From: Hydromonas duriensis
GTDB taxonomy: Bacteria > Pseudomonadota > Gammaproteobacteria > Burkholderiales > Burkholderiaceae
Direction of reading: 5' to 3'
Length of the DNA stretch: 64,000 nt
Assembly (NCBI RefSeq): GCF_004363775.1
Contig: NZ_SNZE01000009.1
Location: forward strand, 1 to 64,000
The stretch's first letter is position 1, and each line of letters begins with the position of its first letter. This document shows, piece by piece, positions 1 to 8,654 of this stretch. The notes below the pieces were generated by a model, which saw nothing but the letters and a program-made list of their open reading frames with translations, did not search any database and had not been told where the DNA came from. Position numbers and translations under genes: made by a program.

Positions 1-545
1 ACCTACCCACAGCGCCTAACTTGCTCAACCAATGCTTTGACGCCGATGCACCGAATACCAAATGGGTGGCTGACATCACGTACATTCGGGTGAAGAAGCA
101 ATGGCTGTATTTGGCAGTGGTGGTTGACTTGTACTCACGCAGGGTGATTGGTTGGGCTTTTGGTGAGCGCATCAATGCACGACTGGTCTGTGATGCACTC
201 AAGGCGGCGTTGTTCAAACGGGGCTACCCATCTGGGGTGATTGTGCACACCGACCGTGGCAGCCAATACTGTTCGCAAGCCTATCAGCGATTGATTAAAG
301 CTTATGACTTGAAATGCAGTATGAGCAGCAAAGGCAACTGCTACGACAATGCCGCCTGTGAGAGCTTCTTCCACACGCTCAAGGTCGAACATGTCTATCG
401 CATTGCCTTTGAGTCAATGAAGCACGCCAGACGCGAAATCTTCTGGTTTATTGAAGCCTATTACAACTTCAAACGCAAACATTCAAAATTGGGATACCAA
501 AGCCCTGTAAAATTTGAATCCGCAGCATCTAAAATAGCTGCTTAA
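1..545 (+). CDS. IS3-family transposase OrfB, C-terminal part (cut by window edge)
   Basis: Integrase-core (rve) transposase of the IS3 family, which cuts and joins IS ends. The frame is open from the first bases of the window, so the TTG at 21 is not the true start and the N-terminal part lies to the left. Counting from that TTG, the DDE triad is visible: Asp18 (ADITYI), Asp78 (HTDRGSQY) and Glu114 (CESFF), with 35 residues between the last two, the family signature. The C-terminus (YNFKRKHSKLGY) is also typical. A terminal repeat follows the stop. The visible part is uninterrupted, so the protein could be functional if the rest is intact. Confidence 0.92.
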   Translation, partial: LPTAPNLLNQCFDADAPNTKWVADITYIRVKKQWLYLAVVVDLYSRRVIGWAFGERINARLVCDALKAALFKRGYPSGVIVHTDRGSQYCSQAYQRLIKAYDLKCSMSSKGNCYDNAACESFFHTLKVEHVYRIAFESMKHARREIFWFIEAYYNFKRKHSKLGYQSPVKFESAASKIAA

Positions 546-558
546 AATGTCCGTTGAA

Positions 559-648
559 ATGAGGGCAGATCAACAACGCCTGCGGGCACTAAGACGTGCA
601 GAAACACTCTTGATTCAGGATTTTGCAATTGTGGGTGATACGGCATAG
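559..648 (+). pseudogene. Short orphan reading frame running out of the IS end
   Basis: An ATG inside the IS terminal repeat opens 29 codons ending at TAG 646–648. The part beyond the IS end reads roughly QRLRALRRAETLLIQDFAIV, a protein-like amphipathic stretch. It may be the 3' end of a gene broken by the IS, or of an element integrated at the adjacent tRNA gene. I do not recognise the family and the stretch is too short for a function. Confidence 0.3.
561..572 (+). mobile_element. Right terminal inverted-repeat end of the IS3-family element
   Basis: The bases GAGGGCAGATCA lie 16 nt after the transposase stop. IS3-family ends read TGA…TCA, and this is the outward TCA end (reverse complement TGATCTGCCCTC). 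The left end is outside the window, so the repeat cannot be paired and the target duplication cannot be read. The outer boundary at 572 is therefore inferred. Confidence 0.6.
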
Positions 649-687
649 CAAACTAAGATTGTTTAATACATGAGCGTATCAACAAAG

Positions 688-712
688 GACTGCTTTTTAA
701 AGCGGTCTTTTT
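688..712 (+). terminator. Rho-independent terminator after the IS/orphan frame
   Basis: Stem GACTGCT/AGCGGTC (7 bp with one G·U), loop of six, then five T. It would stop rightward transcription from the IS side before the leftward tRNA gene. Confidence 0.7.
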
Positions 713-719
713 AATTTCA

Positions 720-745
720 AAGGTACAAATAGGGTACAAAAAATC
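720..745. repeat. Tandem GGTACAAA-type motifs beside tRNA-Phe
   Basis: GGTACAAAT and GGGTACAAAA stand 11 nt apart, about 70 nt beyond the 3' end of tRNA-Phe. Short repeated GGGTACA-like motifs are often seen next to tRNA-targeted tyrosine-recombinase att sites, where they may act as arm sites. No integrase gene is visible here, so this is a weak pointer to an island edge. Confidence 0.3.
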
Positions 746-768
746 AAAATTACAAATCATCCGAACAT

Positions 769-797
769 AAAAAAACGACTTACATCGCTGTAAGCCG
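769..797 (-). terminator. Terminator of tRNA-Phe
   Basis: On the minus strand, CTTACA GCGA TGTAAG is followed by TCG and seven T, directly downstream of the tRNA 3' end. Confidence 0.8.
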
Positions 798-806
798 CTT
801 GTGTTC

Positions 807-882
807 TGGTGGCCTGGGGCGGAATCGAACCGCCGACACAAGGATTTTCAATCCTCTGCTCTACCGACTGAGCTACCTGGCC
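807..882 (-). tRNA. tRNA-Phe (GAA)
   Basis: A full cloverleaf of 76 nt including an encoded CCA. The acceptor arm GGCCAGG pairs with CCTGGCC, the D arm begins with the usual AGCTCAG, the anticodon loop is TTGAAAA (anticodon GAA) and the T loop is TTCGATT. tRNA 3' ends are frequent integration targets, which fits the IS and orphan sequence on its downstream side. Confidence 0.97.
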
Positions 883-931
883 AACTTGTTTTGCATTGCA
901 AATCAAGAACCGCAAGTATACAGAATCCTGT

Positions 932-2413
932 TTAACTCGTCAACCAGTTGAGTAACTTTTCTTCTGTTTTTTTTATGACGGGTGTCCAATCACCGTCAAT
1001 CTCTTGGCGTATGAGTTCAAGTTCCTTGTACCAAACAGAATCATGACGTGTCCAACCCCAACGCCAGTCGCAGTTGCGGCGCAGTAGCATGGTGGCGGGT
1101 AGGCCTGCTGCGCTGCATAGGTGGACGTAGGAGGTGTCGATGGTGATAATCTGCTCGCACAGGCTGGCGAGGGCGAGGGTGTCGACAAAGCTGTCGGTAT
1201 AAGGGCTCATGTCAACGATGGGCATTATGCCTTGTGCATGGGCGTCTATTGCTTGTTTGCCGTATTGTTGGTTTTGTAGGCTGACAAAAACGGCGTTGTG
1301 TGTTTGAGCGATGCGTCCGAGTCCTGCCAGTTGTTCTAGGGTTAGGCTTTTTGCTCGACCGTGCGGGTTGTCGAGGTTGCCGCACCAAGCGAGGGCTATG
1401 AGGTGTTTGTGGCTGAGGTCTATGTGTTGTTCTTTTGCGCGTTGTGTCAATTGACGCTGCATTTTTTTGGCGTGCGTTTGGTTGATTTTTAGATAGGGGG
1501 TGCGCGGGAATTTGGATTCGTCTGGTCGCAGAATATTGGCTAAACTGCCCATGGGGATTTGATAGTCGATGTGCGTGCCTTTTTTGATGAGCGCGTTCCA
1601 CCAGTCGGGCATGATGCCGTTTTGCCAGTCTTGGATGTTTTTGACTCCTCGTGGGTGGTTGACTATTTGAATTTCAGGAAAACTGTCTTGCATCAATTTT
1701 TGGTTGGCTATGTAGCAGGCGAGTATGATGTGGGCGCCTTGTGCGATGAGGTCAGGCAGCATGGAGGCGTACATGATTTCATCTCCTAGACCTTGTTCGC
1801 CGTGTACAACGATGGTTTTGTTTTTGAGTGGTTCGCCTTTCCACAGTGGGGCGGGCAGGGGGCATAAATGTAAATTGGCCCAGCCGATACTGATGAGGCG
1901 AGCTTCGTGATTGTGCCAACCTTCTTTGAAATGTCCTTGTGTGAGCAGCTGCATGGCGTATTCCCAACGGACTTTTGCATTTTCAATTGGGTCATTTTCG
2001 GTGTTTTGGACGGCGCGTTCAAAATAAGGTGCGCCTTTTTCCATTTGTCGTAAGTCAAGATAGCATTTGGCTATGACGAGGTGGAGGTTGGGCCAGTTCG
2101 GTTGTGTTTCAGCAAGAGGCACGAGTATGTCTATTGCATGTTGGTGTTGTGCCATGCGAAATAAAAATAGACCGTAAAGCCAGCGTGCGCTCGGGTTAGT
2201 GGGGTCTAGGTGGTACCACATTTGCGCATGAGTGAGTGCGATGTCGTTGTTTAGGCTTTCACCATAGGAGTAGGCCAGTTGCGCATGAACGAGCGGGAGT
2301 TCGTTATTGAGGCGAAGGGCTGCGTGCCATAAGGCTCGTGCGGAGGCTTTTTGTCCTTGAGCGTCCAGCTGTTGTGCGGTATCTAAAAGTGATTGGAGGT
2401 GTGTTGGATTCAT
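932..2413 (-). CDS. TPR protein with GT9/heptosyltransferase-like C-terminal domain (second copy)
   Basis: About 493 residues. The first ~190 are TPR-like helical repeats. A GT-B type glycosyltransferase-like domain follows, marked by HGEQGLGDEIMYAS (around 215) and a late WRWGWTRHDSVWY segment. Such TPR–GT fusions modify surface structures (flagellin, pilin, LPS or capsule); the acceptor is not evident here. I chose the ATG at 2413 because it overlaps the upstream stop as ATGA, the usual coupling; an ATG at 2443 is possible but has no ribosome-binding site. It is a paralogue of the next gene upstream, which suggests an old tandem duplication. Confidence 0.8.
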   Translation of the reverse strand: MNPTHLQSLLDTAQQLDAQGQKASARALWHAALRLNNELPLVHAQLAYSYGESLNNDIALTHAQMWYHLDPTNPSARWLYGLFLFRMAQHQHAIDILVPLAETQPNWPNLHLVIAKCYLDLRQMEKGAPYFERAVQNTENDPIENAKVRWEYAMQLLTQGHFKEGWHNHEARLISIGWANLHLCPLPAPLWKGEPLKNKTIVVHGEQGLGDEIMYASMLPDLIAQGAHIILACYIANQKLMQDSFPEIQIVNHPRGVKNIQDWQNGIMPDWWNALIKKGTHIDYQIPMGSLANILRPDESKFPRTPYLKINQTHAKKMQRQLTQRAKEQHIDLSHKHLIALAWCGNLDNPHGRAKSLTLEQLAGLGRIAQTHNAVFVSLQNQQYGKQAIDAHAQGIMPIVDMSPYTDSFVDTLALASLCEQIITIDTSYVHLCSAAGLPATMLLRRNCDWRWGWTRHDSVWYKELELIRQEIDGDWTPVIKKTEEKLLNWLTS

Positions 2414-4002
2414 GATTGTATCGGGGTTTGTTCTTCTTTCCATGTGCGGACACGCTCATGTAATGCGGCGTGCATACGACTGACCACATCTTGCCAGTCG
2501 TGGACTTTGCTTTGTCGGAAATAACGTGTGCCTTCGTACCATAAGCTGTGTTCTCGCTCGCGGCCATGTCGCCAATCTGCGCGTTTCATCAGCGGCACCC
2601 ATGTTTCAACGCCCATGCCGCCCGCTAGGTGAGAGACGGATGTGCAGACAGTGATGACTAAGTCAAGGTTGTTGATTAGTCCTGCTGTATCGTAAAAATC
2701 CCTTTGGTCTAGGCTGAAGTCGACGATGTCGAGCGTAGGTGCAAGTGCGGCTTCTGCCCCACGTTCTGAGTTTTGCAGACTGATAAATTCAACATCTTCA
2801 ATCAAGTCGATAAATGATTCAAACATGTTAAGTGGAATGCTGCGTTGGTGTGTCCAGCGTGAAAACTTGGCTGAAATGTTGGCTGGATTAGAGCCCCACA
2901 TCAGTCCGACACGAAAACGTCTTTTGCCATCGCGTGCCTCACGTCCGAGTATTGGAATGAGTGTGCTGTAGTGCGCGGTTGCATTGGTTGCCGCTTTAAA
3001 ATACGGGTGACGATGGGTATCAAAATCGTCATGATTTTGGCGGTATAACCGCATCAAATTGCCCATCGGCAGTTGTGCGTCAATTGACAGGTCGCTGAGG
3101 TTGGCTATGTGCATGCCGACTTTATGTGCACGTACTTCTGCGCGAGGGAAGTTGTGCGAAAACAGTCGAACCAGAGGCGGTTTGCAAGCAATAATGACTT
3201 TGGTGTTGGCTTTTTCAGCTTCGTCCAGTAGCTCATTAAATATTGAAGCAAACATCATTTCATCGCCTAAACCTTGTTCGCCGTGAATCAATAAGGTTTG
3301 GTTCGGCTCAAAAGCGCCTTGCCATAAAGGATAGGGAAAGTCATGGCAGTGTACGTTGTTTTGGCCATTGCACAAGAAACGGTCGTCATAGTATTTGAAA
3401 CCCGTCTGAAAATCTTCAAGCGACAGTTTGTACAACGCGTATTCCCAATGAGCCAATGCCGATGTATGCTTTAACTGCAGTGCTTTTTGGAACGCGGCCT
3501 CGGCTTCCTTATGTCGGTCCAGTTGTGAATAGCATATTGCCATGCGGTCGTATAGGCTTTTGTAGTCGGTTCGTTTTAATGCAACTAAACGTTCAAAACA
3601 ATCCAGAGCCAAATCAAAATGCTCGTCCAGCCGAAGTAGCTCACCATAGTTCCAAAGCGCATCGACCAAGTCAGGTTCAATGCGTAGGGCTTGTGCATAG
3701 TGTGCCATCGCGCGGGGTATATCGCCCCTTATGCCCGCATTAACGGCGGCGTTGTAATGATATTGCGGGTGATTGGGGGCGAGGGCGAGGGCGCGTTCAA
3801 GCATGGCATCTGCAAGAAGGGCGTTTCCGAGCTGGCTATAGGCATGCGCAGCCAAATGGTGTGCCTCTGCGTGCAACGGGTCTAGCTTGAGTGCCGCTAA
3901 TGCATTTTCTAAAGCATTCGAGAACTGGTTTTGACTTATAGCATCAAGGGCGGCACTCAATAACTCAGGAATTGATTTGTTAGTGTGATGCACAAAACTC
4001 AT
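2410..4002 (-). CDS. TPR protein with GT9/heptosyltransferase-like C-terminal domain (first copy)
   Basis: 530 residues. Residues 1–200 hold about five TPR units (for example the LKLDPLHAEAHHLAA and LALAPNHPQYHYN repeats). The C-terminal half has the family motif HGEQGLGDEMMFAS and the late LAGGMGVETWVPLMKRADWR with EHSLWYEG. No signal peptide or membrane segment is present, so it is cytoplasmic. It overlaps the upstream methyltransferase by 4 nt and the downstream paralogue by 4 nt (ATGA at both joints), so the three proteins are probably made together. The glycan acceptor and sugar donor are unknown. Confidence 0.82.
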   Translation of the reverse strand: MSFVHHTNKSIPELLSAALDAISQNQFSNALENALAALKLDPLHAEAHHLAAHAYSQLGNALLADAMLERALALAPNHPQYHYNAAVNAGIRGDIPRAMAHYAQALRIEPDLVDALWNYGELLRLDEHFDLALDCFERLVALKRTDYKSLYDRMAICYSQLDRHKEAEAAFQKALQLKHTSALAHWEYALYKLSLEDFQTGFKYYDDRFLCNGQNNVHCHDFPYPLWQGAFEPNQTLLIHGEQGLGDEMMFASIFNELLDEAEKANTKVIIACKPPLVRLFSHNFPRAEVRAHKVGMHIANLSDLSIDAQLPMGNLMRLYRQNHDDFDTHRHPYFKAATNATAHYSTLIPILGREARDGKRRFRVGLMWGSNPANISAKFSRWTHQRSIPLNMFESFIDLIEDVEFISLQNSERGAEAALAPTLDIVDFSLDQRDFYDTAGLINNLDLVITVCTSVSHLAGGMGVETWVPLMKRADWRHGREREHSLWYEGTRYFRQSKVHDWQDVVSRMHAALHERVRTWKEEQTPIQS

Positions 4003-4625
4003 GGTTTCAACCCAGTATTGCTGGGTTTACGCACGCGCATGATAAAGCGATATTGCAGTACCACATTGTTGAATTGACGTTCGGCTTCGAAGAGTTGCTC
4101 TTGCGTGATTTCACCATTTTCGTAACGAGCTAACCAAATGGGTTCAAAATCAAATACCGTATTTTCTATAACAAAATCAACGTTGTAATACAAGGCCAAT
4201 GTGGTGTTAGCGTAGTTGTTTTCAATCCAAGCTTCGCATTGTTGGCGGTCAAGCATCGAGAGGCTGATGGGGGTAATCGGACGAATATGTGTCGGGTCAC
4301 CTATGAAGGTGTCGTGACGAGGATGGGGTAAGATGACCGATAATTTTGCGCCATCGACACACACACGGTACAACTCCTGCCAAATGGCCATGTAGGTGTC
4401 GACTGTTTGCCCGACATGTTCAAGCACATGGTGCATATTGACTTCGTCAACGCTGTTGTCAGGTAAATCCCACGGTGTTGTTTCTAAGTCCATTTGCCAA
4501 TCGGGTTTTGCTTCTGCGAACTTATCGACATTGAAAAAACCGTCAAAGTGAGTATAACCTGAACCCAAGTTTAGTTTGATTGAGCCTTTTTTTAAGGCGT
4601 TTTTTATGTTTTTTGGTAAAGACAT
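3999..4625 (-). CDS. Class I SAM-dependent methyltransferase
   Basis: 208 residues with a Rossmann-type SAM site: LNLGSG at 18–23, an acidic FNVDKF at the end of strand 2, and the catalytic-loop region HHVLEHV near 66, as in the Methyltransf_11 type. It is the first gene of the operon with the two TPR–glycosyltransferases, overlapping the next by ATGA. The context suggests methylation of a sugar or its carrier in glycan modification, but that is inferred from neighbours only. Confidence 0.8.
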   Translation of the reverse strand: MSLPKNIKNALKKGSIKLNLGSGYTHFDGFFNVDKFAEAKPDWQMDLETTPWDLPDNSVDEVNMHHVLEHVGQTVDTYMAIWQELYRVCVDGAKLSVILPHPRHDTFIGDPTHIRPITPISLSMLDRQQCEAWIENNYANTTLALYYNVDFVIENTVFDFEPIWLARYENGEITQEQLFEAERQFNNVVLQYRFIMRVRKPSNTGLKP

Positions 4626-4665
4626 AGGCGCTCCTTGAAATATTTTGTAGTTATGAGGGTAACGA

Positions 4666-4695
4666 GTAAAACCCCTTTTAATTTTGGGGTTTTAC
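4666..4695 (-). terminator. Hairpin between ctpA and the methyltransferase operon
   Basis: A perfect 10-bp palindrome, GTAAAACCCC/GGGGTTTTAC, around a 10-nt AT loop. The A-tract and T-tract flanking the CCCC/GGGG core fit a terminator for ctpA transcripts; it is symmetrical and could act in both directions. Confidence 0.65.
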
Positions 4696-4751
4696 TGCCC
4701 TGTTACATTTTATTTGTTTTTGTGTGAGGCCGTACTTTTTTTTATAACTTT

Positions 4752-6179
4752 TTATTGTTTTTTCTTTGCCGTCTGCACAGGTATGCCTTTGAGATGGTTC
4801 AATGCTTGTTGTAATGGGAAGTCGCCAGCCTCGCCAAAACGTGGTGCGTCATCTTTGGCTTTTGGATCTTTTTTGTCCTCATCTTCTTCTTTTGCCCATT
4901 CATCCCATACATCACGCGGTTTGTCTTCTTGTACACCACTGTCGTTTGATAAGTGACCTGGCAAGTCTGACTCGCGTGAGTAGCGGCCATTTTTTCCGTT
5001 GGCGTTGTCATCTACTAAGACATCGGGAATAACGCCTCGTGCTTGAATAGATTTACCACTAGGCGTGTAGTAACGCGCGATGGTTAATTTCACACCTGTT
5101 TTGCCTTCGCGGTCAAGCGGAATCACCTGCTGAACAGAGCCTTTGCCAAAAGTTTGGCTGCCCATGACGGTTGCTCGTTTGTGGTCTTGTAATGCGCCTG
5201 CAACAATTTCAGAGGCTGAAGCTGAACCGCCGTTCACCAATACGACCAAAGGTACGTCTTTTAAATCATTCGGTAAACTTTGCAGTACATCAGGACCGCC
5301 GCGAGCATAATCCATTGGGGTGGCTTTACGCACTTCAGGTTCTGTGTGCAAGCCTTTTGAAGATACAACAGTGACATCTTTAGGCAAGAAAGCCGCTGAA
5401 ACGCCCACTGCCGTATCTAACGAGCCACCTGGGTCGTTGCGTAAATCTAAAACTAAACCTTTTAGTTTGCCTTGTGCGTATAGTTCTTTTGCTTTAGCCA
5501 CAAAGTCGCGTAAAGTCGGTTCTTGGAATTGAGTGACGCGAATCCAGCCGTAACCTGGCTCGATGATTTTGCCTTTGACACTTTGGCTCTTGATTTCGGC
5601 GCGAACAATGTTAAAAATTAAGGGTTTGGATTCACCTTTGCGCACGACGGTTAGGCGGACGGTTTCGCCCGCCTTGCCGCGCATGAGTGAAATGGCTTCT
5701 GTTAAGCCGCGCATTGAGCTGACTGCTTTGTCGTTGATTTTGACGATGGTGTCGCCTGATTGAATGCCCGCTTTAAAGGCGGGGCTGTCTTCAATCGGTG
5801 AAATCACTTGCACCACACCTTTGCCACCTTGAACCTCAATGCCTAAGCCAGTGAATTTGCCTGAAATGCCTTCTTTTAAGTCTTCAAAATCTTTTTCACT
5901 GAAGTAGGCGGAGTGCGGGTCGAGCTCGCGCACCATGCCTGAAATGGCGTTTTCGATAATTTTTTTGTCTGTGACATCGTCAACATAATTGTTTTTTATC
6001 AGTCCCAAGACTTGAGAAAATTTTTGTAAATCTTCGAGTGGAATGGCACTTTTGGCCTCTCCATTTCTGTCTGCGTATGCGGTGATGCCTAAACTTAGCA
6101 TGACACCTGCGGCCGCTCCACTTAATACTAAACCTGCTTTTTTCATAGATTCAACCATTTCCTTTAATTGAGCATTCAC
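4752..6179 (-). CDS. ctpA: C-terminal processing peptidase (S41)
   Basis: Periplasmic serine protease of the Prc/CtpA family that trims C-termini of envelope proteins. An N-terminal signal or anchor (KKAGLVLSGAAAGVMLSLG) is followed by a PDZ domain (about 95–180) and the S41 core with catalytic Ser in GGSASASE and Lys in TFGKGSVQ. The tail is charged and low in complexity (EEDEDKKDPKAKDD). The start is uncertain: GTG at 6179, ATG at 6158 or ATG at 6146; the last gives the cleanest signal peptide. It lies 121 nt downstream of the gpmA stop. An EnvC-type M23 gene, which I would expect between them in this order, is not there. Confidence 0.93.
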   Translation of the reverse strand: MNAQLKEMVESMKKAGLVLSGAAAGVMLSLGITAYADRNGEAKSAIPLEDLQKFSQVLGLIKNNYVDDVTDKKIIENAISGMVRELDPHSAYFSEKDFEDLKEGISGKFTGLGIEVQGGKGVVQVISPIEDSPAFKAGIQSGDTIVKINDKAVSSMRGLTEAISLMRGKAGETVRLTVVRKGESKPLIFNIVRAEIKSQSVKGKIIEPGYGWIRVTQFQEPTLRDFVAKAKELYAQGKLKGLVLDLRNDPGGSLDTAVGVSAAFLPKDVTVVSSKGLHTEPEVRKATPMDYARGGPDVLQSLPNDLKDVPLVVLVNGGSASASEIVAGALQDHKRATVMGSQTFGKGSVQQVIPLDREGKTGVKLTIARYYTPSGKSIQARGVIPDVLVDDNANGKNGRYSRESDLPGHLSNDSGVQEDKPRDVWDEWAKEEDEDKKDPKAKDDAPRFGEAGDFPLQQALNHLKGIPVQTAKKKQ

Positions 6180-6300
6180 CGCTAATTCCGTTGTTTTTAA
6201 TGGGTTTCGTCAAAAAATAATGAAGAAACGTTCATGTGTGAGTCACGTCCGTGGTGCGAGTGATATTGTCACAAATATGTTCTCAAGCCCCACGGATAGC

Positions 6301-7047
6301 TTATTTGGCTTTACCTTGGTTGGCCACTGCTGCAGTTGCCGCGGCAATCGCTTCGGCGTCGCCTAAATAGTAGCTGCGAATTGGTTTCATACGTTCGTCC
6401 AGTTCGTACACCAGCGGCTGAGCGGTCGGGATGTTTAAATTCACAATGTCATCATTGCTGATGTGATCCAAGTGTTTGACGAGCGCGCGCAGGCTGTTGC
6501 CGTGTGCAGCAATGACCACGTTTTGACCCGCCTTAATGAAAGGTACGATGGTTTCTTCCCAGTATGGAATCACGCGCTCGACGGTGTCTTTTAAACATTC
6601 TGTCGTTGGCAATAAGTCTTTTGGAATGTGAGCGTAACGCTCATCATTCCCAGGCCAGCGTGGGTCTTCTTTGTCTAAGGGATTGGGCGCAACGGCATAG
6701 GCGCGTCGCCAAATCAAAACCTGTTCATCACCGTATTGAGCTGCTGTTTCTGCTTTGTTTAAACCTTGTAATGCGCCGTAATGTCGTTCGTTTAAATGCC
6801 AATCTGGATGAACGGGGATGTACATTTGACCCATTTCGTCCAGTACTGTCCACAGCGTGCGAATGGCTCGGGTGAGCAGCGATGTAAACGCAATGTCAAA
6901 TTTAAATCCCGCTTCTTTTAATAGCTTCCCCGCACGTACGGCTTCAGCACGGCCATTTTCGGTTAAGTCGACATCAGTCCAGCCAGTAAAACGGTTTTCT
7001 AAATTCCATTGGCTTTCACCGTGACGAAATAAAACGACTTTATACAT
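6301..7047 (-). CDS. gpmA: 2,3-bisphosphoglycerate-dependent phosphoglycerate mutase
   Basis: Interconverts 3- and 2-phosphoglycerate in glycolysis. 248 residues, the usual length. The phospho-acceptor His9 sits in FRHGESQWN, the second catalytic His in [10 protein letters not shown], and [11 protein letters not shown] is the family signature. I start it at 7047, where AGAGGG precedes ATG by a good spacing; the frame is open to 7143 but that extension is not family-like. Confidence 0.96.
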   Translation of the reverse strand: MYKVVLFRHGESQWNLENRFTGWTDVDLTENGRAEAVRAGKLLKEAGFKFDIAFTSLLTRAIRTLWTVLDEMGQMYIPVHPDWHLNERHYGALQGLNKAETAAQYGDEQVLIWRRAYAVAPNPLDKEDPRWPGNDERYAHIPKDLLPTTECLKDTVERVIPYWEETIVPFIKAGQNVVIAAHGNSLRALVKHLDHISNDDIVNLNIPTAQPLVYELDERMKPIRSYYLGDAEAIAAATAAVANQGKAK

Positions 7048-7414
7048 AGCAATCCCTCTAAAAAATACAGAAAATTTTTGCGCTTGTTCAGCGTTTTGTT
7101 TTCTGTGGTTAGGTTTTGAATCTTTGTTTTGCAGCTCTGGCAAAGATAGCTTTGAATTTTACCTCTTTTTTTGTGTTATATACTCAAAATCGCTTGGCGT
7201 GGTTCCCCATCTTAAACAGAGACTCGTCTAGTTGTTTGATTTTTATTGTATTTTATTAAATATAAACGACAATGTTGATAATGAAAAACAGCGGTCGAGA
7301 GTTTTTCGTGTTTTCATAGGGCATTTGTTGGCATGACTTGGACGAGAAGTGGTTTATATTCTATAATGCTTTCTTAATTTTTCAACGATTTTAATTCCGA
7401 CATAAGGATACATT
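7048..7414. promoter_or_regulatory. Divergent regulatory region between gpmA and the rhodanese gene
   Basis: An AT-rich stretch of 367 nt with no gene. Its right part holds the promoter listed separately. The gpmA promoter should lie in the left part but I could not fix its boxes. Confidence 0.5.
7338..7367 (+). promoter_or_regulatory. Sigma70-type promoter for the rhodanese–grxC–secB genes
   Basis: TTGGAC (7338–7343), 18-nt spacer, TATAAT (7362–7367), about 45 nt before the GTG start. Confidence 0.65.
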
Positions 7415-7825
7415 GTGGATTTCTTTTTACAGCCGATGAATTTAGCTTTAGTAGCGTTTGCAGCCATTTCAGGCGGTCTTTTGGTGTGGCCAAGCATCGC
7501 GGGTGGCCGAGCGTCGCGTTTAAATGTGACAGAAGCGACGACATTAATTAATAAACGTGCTCAAGTCATTGATGTCCGTAGCGCAGAAGCCTTTGCTGCG
7601 GGACATATTCAAAATGCCAAATCATTGCCCATGAGTAATTTGGTGGAGCAGTTGCCATTGGCAAAATTGAAAAAAGACAAGCCTGTGTTATTGGTGTGTG
7701 ACCGAGGTGTTGCCGCAGCTGGAGCGGTTAAAGTATTCAGCAAAATGGAGTTTACGGATGTGCATGTACTAGACGGTGGTTTGAATGCATGGAAAGAGGC
7801 CCAGTTGCCTTTAGTTAAAAATTAA
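7415..7825 (+). CDS. Membrane-anchored rhodanese-like sulfurtransferase
   Basis: 136 residues. One N-terminal membrane segment (about 8–27) then a single rhodanese domain with the active-site Cys95 in LLVCDRG. Sulfur transfer or redox role; the substrate is unknown. The GTG start at 7415 is set by ATAAGGA 7 nt upstream. It heads the run to grxC and secB; this order is common in Burkholderiales. Confidence 0.88.
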   Translation: MDFFLQPMNLALVAFAAISGGLLVWPSIAGGRASRLNVTEATTLINKRAQVIDVRSAEAFAAGHIQNAKSLPMSNLVEQLPLAKLKKDKPVLLVCDRGVAAAGAVKVFSKMEFTDVHVLDGGLNAWKEAQLPLVKN

Positions 7826-7842
7826 ACCCTCGGAGTCATACC

Positions 7843-8103
7843 ATGCAAAAAGTCACCATGTACACTACGGGTTGTTGCCCTTATTGTATTCGAGCGGAGC
7901 AGTTGCTCAAACAGCGTGGCGTTGAACACATTCATAAAATACGAATTGACCAAGAACCCAGCCAGCGTGAATACATGATGAGTGTCACTCAACGGCGGAC
8001 GGTTCCCCAAATTTTTATTGGTGACACCCATGTGGGTGGTTTTGATGATTTATCTGCATTAGATCGCGCAGGCGGTTTAATGCCTTTATTGAACGCTGAG
8101 TAA
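7843..8103 (+). CDS. grxC: Glutaredoxin 3
   Basis: 86 residues. Small dithiol glutaredoxin with active site C12-P-Y-C15 and the conserved TVPQIFIG cis-Pro loop and GGFDDL glutathione site. It reduces disulfides and mixed glutathione disulfides with glutathione. The start follows CGGAG by 8 nt. Next to secB as in many proteobacteria. Confidence 0.96.
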   Translation: MQKVTMYTTGCCPYCIRAEQLLKQRGVEHIHKIRIDQEPSQREYMMSVTQRRTVPQIFIGDTHVGGFDDLSALDRAGGLMPLLNAE

Positions 8104-8154
8104 TCTCATCGTTTGTTTTTTTAACTGTATTATTTTACTAACTAGGATTACAAC

Positions 8155-8604
8155 ATGACTGACCAAGCTCAACCTACTTTTGACCTGCGCCGTGTGTATT
8201 TGAAGGATGCGTCTTTAGAAATGCCGAATGCGCCCGCAGTTTTTTTGGAAGGCGAAGCCCCTCAAGTTGCAGTTGAGGTCTCTACTGAACATACGCAATT
8301 GGATACATCTGCTTACGAAGTTGAAGTCAGCGTGACTTTAACGGCTCGTTTGAATGACAAGGTGTTTTTCTTAATTGAAGCTAAGCAAGCAGGCATTTTT
8401 GAAATTGCCAATTTACCTGATGAGCAATTAGAACCTGTATTGCATATTGTGTGCCCATCTATGTTGTACCCGTACTTGCGTGCAAACGTGGCCGATTTGC
8501 TCACGCGTGCGACCTTGCCGCCATTGCACTTGACTGAAGTGAACTTTGAACAGTTCTATCAAGACAAAATCGGTACAGCGGCTCCTGCAACAACGGTTCA
8601 ATAA
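8155..8604 (+). CDS. secB: Protein-export chaperone SecB
   Basis: 149 residues. Cytosolic tetrameric chaperone that keeps precursors unfolded and hands them to SecA. The YLKDASLEMPNAP start and the CPSMLYPYLRANVADL block are family signatures. An AGGA ribosome site lies 7 nt before the ATG. Its place between grxC and gpsA is conserved. Confidence 0.97.
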   Translation: MTDQAQPTFDLRRVYLKDASLEMPNAPAVFLEGEAPQVAVEVSTEHTQLDTSAYEVEVSVTLTARLNDKVFFLIEAKQAGIFEIANLPDEQLEPVLHIVCPSMLYPYLRANVADLLTRATLPPLHLTEVNFEQFYQDKIGTAAPATTVQ

Positions 8605-8654
8605 ATTAAGGATAATCGAGCGTAGCTCGATTTCTGCATTTTAGAAAAATCAAA

